Assembly: GCA_903864485.1 (NCBI GenBank)
Contig: CAIPGD010000372.1
Coordinates: forward strand, 1-12,110
Length of the DNA stretch: 12,110 nucleotides
Direction of reading: 5' to 3'
Source: an uncultured bacterium
Lineage (GTDB): Bacteria; Pseudomonadota; Gammaproteobacteria; Burkholderiales; Burkholderiaceae_E
Positions 1-5,615 of the stretch are shown here, piece by piece. Both the position numbers and the translations under genes were made by a program. Positions within the stretch are counted from its first letter, which is position 1. Each line of letters begins with the position of its first letter. The notes under the pieces are model-generated. The model was not told where the DNA came from, did not search any database, and was given only the letters and a program-made list of their open reading frames with translations.

Positions 1-35
1 GATCCGAACACATTACGAGTTACGAGGTTCCCAAG

Positions 36-1445
36 ATGACGCACTCTCAGGGTCACATTGTTCAGTGCATCGGCGCTGTGGTCGATATCCAGTTTCCCCG
101 CACGGGTCTGCCCTCGATTTATGAGGCACTCAATCTCGATGACAGCGCGCAGCATGCTGGCGTCGAGGCCGGGCTGACCTTCGAGGTTCAGCAGCAACTT
201 GGTGACGGCGTGGTTCGGACCATTGCGATGGGTTCGACCGATGGCTTGCGCCGCGGGATGCCGGTGAATGCGTCGGGTGCGCCGATTTCGGTCCCGGTGG
301 GTCCTGCGACCCTCGGTCGGATTATGGACGTGCTGGGCCGCCCGATTGATGAAGCAGGCCCGATTGGTACGGATGAGCGGCGCTCAATCCACCAGCCAGC
401 GCCCAAGTTTGCGGATCTGTCGCCATCGGTGGAGTTGCTCGAGACCGGCATCAAAGTGATTGACTTGATCTGCCCCTTCGCGAAGGGCGGCAAGATCGGT
501 CTGTTCGGTGGTGCGGGCGTGGGCAAGACCGTCAACATGATGGAACTGATCAACAACATCGCGAAGCAGCACGCTGGTCTATCGGTGTTCGCGGGCGTGG
601 GAGAACGGACTCGAGAAGGGAACGACTTTTATCATGAGATGAAAGATTCGAACGTTCTCGATAAGGTCGGCATGGTGTTCGGTCAGATGAACGAGCCCCC
701 GGGCAACCGCTTGCGGGTCGCGCTGACCGGATTGACGATGGCCGAGCGGTTCCGTGATGAAGGCCGCGACATTTTGTTTTTCGTGGACAACATCTATCGC
801 TATACCCTGGCCGGCACCGAAGTGTCCGCGCTGCTTGGGCGGATGCCATCGGCAGTGGGTTATCAGCCGACGCTCGCTGAAGAGATGGGCAAGCTGCAGG
901 AGCGAATTGTGTCGACCAAAGTCGGCTCGATCACCTCGATTCAGGCCGTCTATGTACCTGCCGATGACTTAACGGATCCGTCCCCAGCGACCACCTTCGC
1001 CCACCTGGATGCGACCGTGGTGCTGTCCCGAGACATCGCTTCGCTGGGTATCTATCCCGCGGTCGACCCGCTGGATTCGACCTCTCGCCAGGTCGACCCG
1101 AACGTGATTGGCGAAGAGCATTACGCCACGACCCGTAAAGTGCAGTCGACGTTGCAGCGTTACAAAGAGCTGCGCGACATCATTGCGATTCTGGGCATGG
1201 ATGAGCTTTCGCCGGAAGACAAACTGGCGGTGTCGCGCGCGCGCAAGATCCAGCGCTTCCTCTCACAGCCCTTCCACGTGGCCGAGGTCTTCACCGGCTC
1301 GCCCGGTAAGTATGTGACCCTGAAAGAAACGATTCGTGGATTCCAGATGATCGCCAATGGCGAGTGCGATGCTCTGCCCGAGCAGGCGTTCTACATGGTG
1401 GGCACGATCGACGAGGCCATTGAGAAGGCGAAGACGCTCACATGA
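36..1445 (+). CDS. atpD: ATP synthase F1 subunit beta
   Basis: This is the catalytic beta subunit of F1Fo ATP synthase, which makes ATP at the alpha/beta interfaces of the cytoplasmic F1 head, driven by the proton gradient. Visible motifs: P-loop GGAGVGKT at residues 158-165 (Lys164), GERTREG at 189-195 with the catalytic Glu190, the Walker B Asp251 in FFVDNIYR, and the family signature PAVDPLDSTS at 341-350. The length of 469 aa is normal. A stretch of about 9 extra residues near 36-46, compared with the E. coli protein, shifts the numbering. The start is chosen because a GAGGT Shine-Dalgarno lies at 24-28, seven bases before the ATG, and because the N-terminus then matches the family. The frame is open upstream to the window edge, so a slightly longer protein cannot be formally excluded. 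The ATG of atpC overlaps the stop (ATGA), indicating translational coupling in the atp operon. Identification is certain. Confidence 0.98.
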   Translation: MTHSQGHIVQCIGAVVDIQFPRTGLPSIYEALNLDDSAQHAGVEAGLTFEVQQQLGDGVVRTIAMGSTDGLRRGMPVNASGAPISVPVGPATLGRIMDVLGRPIDEAGPIGTDERRSIHQPAPKFADLSPSVELLETGIKVIDLICPFAKGGKIGLFGGAGVGKTVNMMELINNIAKQHAGLSVFAGVGERTREGNDFYHEMKDSNVLDKVGMVFGQMNEPPGNRLRVALTGLTMAERFRDEGRDILFFVDNIYRYTLAGTEVSALLGRMPSAVGYQPTLAEEMGKLQERIVSTKVGSITSIQAVYVPADDLTDPSPATTFAHLDATVVLSRDIASLGIYPAVDPLDSTSRQVDPNVIGEEHYATTRKVQSTLQRYKELRDIIAILGMDELSPEDKLAVSRARKIQRFLSQPFHVAEVFTGSPGKYVTLKETIRGFQMIANGECDALPEQAFYMVGTIDEAIEKAKTLT

Positions 1446-1858
1446 GTACGATTCACGTCGACGTGGTCAGTGCAGAGGCTTCGATCTACGACGGCCCCGC
1501 TGATTTTGTGGCGCTTCCTGGCGAGTCGGGCGAACTCGGGATTTTCCCCGGCCACACGCCACTGATCACCCGGATTCGTCCGGGTGCAGTACGGATCAAG
1601 GTGCCCGGGCAAAACGAAGAAGAGTTTGTGTTTGTGGCCGGCGGTATTCTCGAGATTCAGCCCAACCGCGTAACGGTGTTGGCAGATACTGCGATCCGCG
1701 GCAAGGATCTGGACGAGGCCCGTGCACTCGAGGCCAAGCGTCAGGCCGAAGAAGCCCTGTCGAACCGGGCCGCAACACTCGATTACGCCAAAGCCCAGGC
1801 CGAACTGGCCATCGCCGTGGCTCAGATCGCCGCCTTGCGGCGACTGCAGCGGCGCTGA
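1442..1858 (+). CDS. atpC: ATP synthase F1 subunit epsilon
   Basis: The epsilon subunit is part of the F1 central stalk. It links the gamma rotor to the c-ring and, in bacteria, can inhibit ATP hydrolysis through its C-terminal helices. The 138 aa are the usual size. Residues 1-85 form the beta-sandwich domain, with the typical stretches GPADFVALPGESGELGIFPGHTP and FVAGGILEIQPNRVTVLADTA (shown here only as landmarks near residues 20-40 and 63-82). Residues 90-138 are the charged, alanine-rich helical hairpin. The start codon overlaps the atpD stop by 4 nt, so it is almost certainly translated by coupling. It is the last atp gene; hemE begins only 26 nt downstream. No terminator is visible between them, which suggests read-through into hemE. 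Confidence 0.97.
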   Translation: MSTIHVDVVSAEASIYDGPADFVALPGESGELGIFPGHTPLITRIRPGAVRIKVPGQNEEEFVFVAGGILEIQPNRVTVLADTAIRGKDLDEARALEAKRQAEEALSNRAATLDYAKAQAELAIAVAQIAALRRLQRR

Positions 1859-1884
1859 GCGGCCGACCTGTCAGCCCACCACGA

Positions 1885-3036
1885 ATGATCCACACGCCGC
1901 TTCGTAACGACACGTTTTTGCGCGCTTTGTTGCGCGAGCCCACCGAGTACACGCCGGTCTGGCTCATGCGTCAGGCGGGCCGTTATCTTCCCGAATATCG
2001 GGCCACCCGTGCCCGGGCCGGCAGTTTTCTCGCGCTGGCTAAAAACCCCGAGTTGGCCTGCGAGGTGACGATTCAGCCGCTCGATCGTTATGCGCTCGAC
2101 GCAGCGATTCTTTTTTCTGACATCCTCACCGTGCCCGATGCCATGGGCTTAGGGCTGTATTTTGCAGATGGCGAGGGGCCGCGCTTTGCCCGCCCGCTGC
2201 GCGATGAAGCCTCGATTCTTGCGTTAGGAGCCCCCGATCCGAACCAGGAATTGCGCTACGTGATGGATGCGGTTCGCACGATTCGCGGGACGTTGGCCGG
2301 CCGGGTTCCACTGATTGGATTCTCCGGCAGTCCCTGGACGCTCGCGGTTTACATGATTGAGGGTGGCGGCACCGATGATTTTCGGGAGGTCAAGACGATG
2401 CTATATCGTCGACCCGATCTGATGCTACATCTGCTCAACGTGCTGACAGAAGCCGTGGCTGATTATTTGAACGCACAGATCGAGGCCGGCGCCCAGGCCG
2501 TGATGATCTTTGACACTTGGGGCGGCGTGCTGACCTCAAGTCAGTACCTGAAATATTCCTTGGGTCCGATGCAACGAGTCGTCGAGCGGCTGCAGCGCGA
2601 GCGCGACGAACCTGCGGGTGTGGGGTCGGGCGCGGGTGCGGGTGGGGGTGTGGGACCCAGCGGCACGAAGCGAGTACGAGTGCCCTCAATTGTGTTTACC
2701 AAAGGCGGTGGGCAGTGGCTCGAACCACTCTCGGCCTGCGGGGCCGATGCGGTGGGCCTGGACTGGACCACGGAGCTTTCGGACGCCCGCGCCCGAATTG
2801 GATCGCGCTGCGCATTGCAGGGTAACCTCGATCCGATGGCCCTGATGGGCGAGGACGCGCAGATTCGCGCCGAGGTGGCTCGAGTTTTTGAGAGTTTTGG
2901 CGTGCCGCAGGCCGGAACTGGGCATGTGTTCAATCTGGGTCATGGAATTTCTCAACATACGAGGCCCGAGGCCGTTTCGGCGTTGGTCGATGCGGTGCAT
3001 ACCTATGGCCGGAAGATGCGCGCACCGGGGGCCTGA
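1885..3036 (+). CDS. hemE: Uroporphyrinogen III decarboxylase
   Basis: This cytoplasmic enzyme decarboxylates the four acetate side chains of uroporphyrinogen III to give coproporphyrinogen III, on the haem pathway. Both family signatures are present: RQAGRYLPEYR at residues 29-39 and GFSGSPWTLAVYMIEG at 145-160. The catalytic aspartate is Asp79 in FSDIL. The protein is 383 aa, roughly 20-25 longer than most bacterial HemE. The excess is a Gly/Ala-rich insert at about 243-262, between the helix ending QRERDE and the conserved VPSIVFTKGGG strand, so it probably forms a surface loop that leaves the active site intact. The start gives the expected N-terminus (NDTFLRALLREPT follows closely), although no good Shine-Dalgarno is visible. 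It sits 26 nt after atpC and is probably co-transcribed with the atp genes. The stop codon overlaps a 6-bp GC hairpin (3030-3044) that lacks a T-run. Confidence 0.97.
   Translation: MIHTPLRNDTFLRALLREPTEYTPVWLMRQAGRYLPEYRATRARAGSFLALAKNPELACEVTIQPLDRYALDAAILFSDILTVPDAMGLGLYFADGEGPRFARPLRDEASILALGAPDPNQELRYVMDAVRTIRGTLAGRVPLIGFSGSPWTLAVYMIEGGGTDDFREVKTMLYRRPDLMLHLLNVLTEAVADYLNAQIEAGAQAVMIFDTWGGVLTSSQYLKYSLGPMQRVVERLQRERDEPAGVGSGAGAGGGVGPSGTKRVRVPSIVFTKGGGQWLEPLSACGADAVGLDWTTELSDARARIGSRCALQGNLDPMALMGEDAQIRAEVARVFESFGVPQAGTGHVFNLGHGISQHTRPEAVSALVDAVHTYGRKMRAPGA
2617..2655 (+). repeat. Degenerate Gly-X hexamer repeat inside hemE
   Basis: A run of G-rich codons with a 6-nt period (GGN followed by GTG, TCG, GCG or GGG) encodes an alternating Gly-X string, HemE residues 245-257. 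It is strongly G-biased on the plus strand, unlike the flanking coding sequence. It lies in a region where related HemE proteins have a short loop, so it looks like an in-frame expansion. Confidence 0.8.
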
Positions 3037-3059
3037 CGCAGGCCGCTGACCGCGTGCCA

Positions 3060-3105
3060 AATGGACCTGACGAATGGGCCTGACGAATGGGCCTGACGAA
3101 TGGGC
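3060..3105 (+). repeat. 13-nt tandem direct repeat, about 3.5 copies
   Basis: The unit AATGGGCCTGACG occurs at 3060-3072 (one mismatch, A for G at 3065), 3073-3085 and 3086-3098. A partial copy AATGGGC follows at 3099-3105. The core GGCCTGACG also occurs at the hemE stop codon (3030-3038), so the array may have grown from the end of that gene. The 13-nt period is not a multiple of three, which fits its non-coding position. Whether it binds a protein as an iteron is unknown. Confidence 0.95.
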
Positions 3106-3200
3106 GGGCCAGGTGGGCGGTCCAGACGGGCGCGGTGCGCACCGGCACCCACCCGGTCATGAATCTTCGAGTGGGGCTTGCATCACGGCGAAGTTTGTGT

Positions 3201-3209
3201 TTATGCACA
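3201..3209 (+). promoter_or_regulatory. DnaA box TTATGCACA
   Basis: This is an exact match to the DnaA box consensus TTATNCACA. It lies in the hemE-priA gap, about 35 bp left of the AT-rich block and in the same orientation as the second box at 3376. Outside this gap, a by-eye scan of the window found no other perfect match on either strand. Confidence 0.6.
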
Positions 3210-3243
3210 GATTCGGGCTGGACCTGTTTTCAAGGCGGCGCCC

Positions 3244-3294
3244 TAATGACCTTAGTCGATTCGTTCTAACGTCATGATTAAAAAAAGCTTTTTC
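3244..3294. other. AT-rich block with palindrome AAAAAGCTTTTT
   Basis: About 69% A+T by hand count (35 of 51), in a window that is otherwise clearly GC-rich. Its right end contains a run of seven A (3280-3286) inside the perfect 12-bp palindrome AAAAAGCTTTTT (3282-3293). Lying between two DnaA boxes, it is a plausible DNA unwinding element. It could also be the AT-rich core of an unrecognised promoter for priA. Confidence 0.45.
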
Positions 3295-3375
3295 AGGACG
3301 ATTGGCGCTCCGATCGATGTGGCGCCAGCGCACAGTGCCGGCTTGAACCTGACCTGTGCCATCTTGCACACAAAG

Positions 3376-3384
3376 TTATCCACA
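3376..3384 (+). promoter_or_regulatory. DnaA box TTATCCACA, 8 nt before priA
   Basis: This is the canonical high-affinity DnaA box sequence, as in E. coli R1. It ends 8 bases before the priA ATG, occupying the position where a Shine-Dalgarno would normally be. Bound DnaA here could act as an origin element or could repress priA transcription; the sequence does not decide which. Confidence 0.65.
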
Positions 3385-3392
3385 GCCCATCG

Positions 3393-5612
3393 ATGACGGC
3401 GACCATTTGGCACGTCGCGCTCGATGTCCCGTTGCCGGGCCCATTTGATTATTCGGCGCCGACCCCGTTGGCTGCGCAATTCGGGAGTGAAGGCGGTTCG
3501 GAGTTCAATCCGATCGGCGATCCGATTGGCGATCCGATTGGCGATCCGATTGGGCGCCGCGTCGTGGTGCCATGGGGCCGGACGCAACGGATTGGGCTGG
3601 TCACGGCGGTGGCTTCCGAGAGCGCGCTGGCGCCCGAACGATTGCGGGCAGTTGACCGATGTTTACTGGACCTTGACCCGTTGCCTTCCGAGTGGCTTGA
3701 GCTGGTTAAGTTCGCGGCGAGCTACTATCAGGTTGGGCTGGGTGAGTTGGCCCTCCCGGCGATTCCAGCCTTGTTGCGTAGCGCGCAGGCTTATCGGGCG
3801 CAGAAGCCGCGCGGCGGTGGCCCAGTCGAACGCGCGCGCACGGCCTGGACCCAAACGGCTGAATCCGTTGAATCCGCTCGGTCGGTTGAGCCCGCTCCGG
3901 TGCCTGAGCTCACGGCCGATCAGGCTGCCGCACTCGAGTCCTTGGTGCTCGACCGCGGGTTCAGGGTCCATCTCCTTTACGGGGTGACCGGGAGCGGGAA
4001 GACCGAGGTTTATTTGCGCGCGATCGACCGGGTGTTGTCACGTGATGCGCTGGCGCAGGCGTTGCTCCTGGTGCCCGAGATTGCACTGACGCCGCAGTTC
4101 GTGCGGACCCTGCAGTCGCGGTTCCCGGCATGGCCCCCGGCGGTTCTACACAGTGCGCTGCCCGAGGCTGAGCGTTCGTCGGCCTGGGTCGCAGCGCTTG
4201 AGGGCCGGGCGCGTCTGGTCGTCGGAACCCGTCTGGCGGTGCTCGCGCCCTTGGCACGTTGTGCCCTGATTGTGGTCGATGAGGAGCACGATCCGTCGTA
4301 CCGCCAGCAAGAGGGCGCGCGCTGGTCAGGGCGTGATCTGGCCGTCGCGCGCGGGCGGATCGAGCAGATTCCGGTCGTGTTGGGTAGCGCCACCCCATCG
4401 CTCGAGACCTGGCATAACGCCGCTACAGGGCGCTATCACCGGGTGGATTTGCCGCGCCGCGCGGTTGCTCAGTCGATCCTGCCGGCCGTTCGCCTCATCG
4501 ACATGACGCGGATAAAGACCGCAGAGGGTCTTGCGCCCCAAGCCGTGGCCGCGATTGAGGCCCGACTCCTGCGCGGGGAGCAATCGCTGATCTTTTTGAA
4601 TCGTCGCGGGTATGCACCCGTGCTGGCCTGCCAATCTTGCGCTTGGGTGTCGAGTTGCCCGAATTGTTCAGTTACTCTGGCTTTGCACGCCCGAATGGAC
4701 TCCGCAACGCGGGGCTGGCAATTAATCTGCCATCACTGCGGGCATTCTGATGCGGTGCCGAGGTCCTGCCCCGCGTGCGGTGAGGTTGACCTGGCGCCGC
4801 TGGGTCGGGGGACGCAGCGGCTCGAGGAGAGCATTGCAACCCGCTTTCCTTCCGCACGAATCGTGCGGATTGACCGCGACACCACGCGCCGTCGCGGCTC
4901 GACCGAGGCGTTGCTGTCGACGGTTCGCACGGGTGAGGTCGATATTTTGGTCGGAACCCAGATGATGGCCAAGGGGCATGATTTTCCACGCCTGACCTTG
5001 GTCGTGGTCCTGGGTGCCGACAGTGGCCTGTACTCCCATGATTTTCGGGCACCCGAGCGCTTGTTTGCCACGCTGCTTCAGGTCGCGGGCCGGGCCGGGC
5101 GGGCCGAACATCCCGGGGAGGTCTTGATCCAGACGCGTTGGCCTGGGCATCCCTTGTTTGCTGCGTTGCGGGCACAGGATTATTCGTCCTTCGCCCGTGG
5201 GGAGCTGCATCAACGCGAGGCCGCTCATCTGCCACCGTTCGCACATCAGGCCTTGTTGTGTGCCGATGCGACCGCGGCCGCGACCGCACTGGAATTTCTC
5301 GCCTTGGCCAAAACGGTCCTGTTGACGTGCGATTCGGGTGGGGCCGTAAATTCAAACGCAAACGCAAACGCAAACGCAAACCCAACCGCCAACGGCTTGG
5401 GCCTCGGCCTCGGGGCGATCCGAATTGCGGAGCCGGTACCGATGCCCATGGCTCGGTTGGCTGGGCGTGAACGGGCTCAATTGCTTTTGGAATCGTCATC
5501 GCGGCCGACTCTACAGGCCCTCTTGGTTCGGAATTTGCCCGCGTTACGGGCCCTCGGCAGTGCGCATTCGAAGGTGCACTGGCATTTGGAAGTTGATCCC
5601 CTTGCGATCTAA
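3393..5612 (+). CDS. priA: Primosomal protein N' (replication restart helicase PriA)
   Basis: PriA recognises stalled or repaired forks and D-loops, unwinds DNA 3'-5' and loads the DnaB helicase. Domains in order: N-terminal 3'-end/fork-binding domain (residues 1-110); a variable linker (130-170); a superfamily 2 helicase with P-loop GVTGSGKT at 197-204 (Lys203), DEEH box at 296-299 and GSATPS at 331-336; and a zinc module with eight cysteines in four CxxC pairs (413/416, 422/425, 446/449, 459/462). Downstream come GTQMMAKGHDFP and QVAGRAGRAEHPGEV. The 739 aa total is normal, but two repeat inserts are present: NPIG plus three DPIG copies at 39-54, and Asn-Ala plus Gly-Leu repeats at about 653-674 in the C-terminal domain. 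The start fits the family N-terminus, yet no Shine-Dalgarno is visible and a DnaA box lies just upstream. rep follows after 3 nt. Confidence 0.97.
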   Translation: MTATIWHVALDVPLPGPFDYSAPTPLAAQFGSEGGSEFNPIGDPIGDPIGDPIGRRVVVPWGRTQRIGLVTAVASESALAPERLRAVDRCLLDLDPLPSEWLELVKFAASYYQVGLGELALPAIPALLRSAQAYRAQKPRGGGPVERARTAWTQTAESVESARSVEPAPVPELTADQAAALESLVLDRGFRVHLLYGVTGSGKTEVYLRAIDRVLSRDALAQALLLVPEIALTPQFVRTLQSRFPAWPPAVLHSALPEAERSSAWVAALEGRARLVVGTRLAVLAPLARCALIVVDEEHDPSYRQQEGARWSGRDLAVARGRIEQIPVVLGSATPSLETWHNAATGRYHRVDLPRRAVAQSILPAVRLIDMTRIKTAEGLAPQAVAAIEARLLRGEQSLIFLNRRGYAPVLACQSCAWVSSCPNCSVTLALHARMDSATRGWQLICHHCGHSDAVPRSCPACGEVDLAPLGRGTQRLEESIATRFPSARIVRIDRDTTRRRGSTEALLSTVRTGEVDILVGTQMMAKGHDFPRLTLVVVLGADSGLYSHDFRAPERLFATLLQVAGRAGRAEHPGEVLIQTRWPGHPLFAALRAQDYSSFARGELHQREAAHLPPFAHQALLCADATAAATALEFLALAKTVLLTCDSGGAVNSNANANANANPTANGLGLGLGAIRIAEPVPMPMARLAGRERAQLLLESSSRPTLQALLVRNLPALRALGSAHSKVHWHLEVDPLAI
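3507..3554 (+). repeat. 12-nt tandem repeat x4 in priA
   Basis: Four head-to-tail 12-nt units are present. The first reads AATCCGATCGGC, then GATCCGATTGGC twice, then GATCCGATTGGG. They encode NPIG-DPIG-DPIG-DPIG, PriA residues 39-54. The array lies directly before the conserved GRRVVVPWG strand of the N-terminal DNA-binding domain, where other PriA proteins have a short turn. The period keeps the reading frame. Confidence 0.97.
5355..5414 (+). repeat. Hexamer repeats (AACGCA)x4 and Gly-Leu run in priA
   Basis: AACGCA is repeated four times at 5355-5378, encoding (Asn-Ala)4. A short spacer follows, then a GGC-TTG/CTC hexamer run at 5394-5414, encoding Gly-Leu-Gly-Leu-Gly-Leu-Gly. Together they form an insert of about 20 residues (655-674) in the PriA C-terminal domain. 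The A-rich first block stands out from the GC-rich surroundings. Confidence 0.93.
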
Positions 5613-5615
5613 TCG

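Larger units (their letters stand above)
3037..3392. other. hemE-priA intergenic region with origin-like elements
   Basis: These 356 bp hold no credible gene; the short open frames here lack family resemblance and ribosome binding sites. From left to right the region contains a 13-nt tandem repeat (3060-3105), a perfect DnaA box (3201-3209), an AT-rich block of about two-thirds A+T (3244-3294) with a palindrome at its right end, and a second perfect DnaA box in the same orientation (3376-3384) just before priA. DnaA boxes around an AT-rich unwinding element are the basic plan of bacterial origins. Equally, the boxes could be regulatory sites for priA. No convincing sigma-70 promoter or Rho-independent terminator was found here. 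Confidence 0.6.

Noticed and set aside
3030..3044. Hairpin GGCCTG-ACG-CAGGCC at the hemE stop codon
   Set aside because: It is a perfect 6-bp stem but the loop is 3 nt and no T-run follows, so it is not supported as an intrinsic terminator.
3060..3105. Direct repeats as a CRISPR array
   Set aside because: The units are contiguous 13-mers without spacers, and no cas genes are present.
3280..3293. A7-GC-T5 palindrome as a bidirectional terminator
   Set aside because: The stem is nearly all A-T with only a central GC and no loop; it fits an AT-rich unwinding or promoter region better.
3157..3369. Small open frames in the hemE-priA gap on both strands
   Set aside because: They have no ribosome binding site and no recognisable domain, and they cover the DnaA boxes and AT-rich block.
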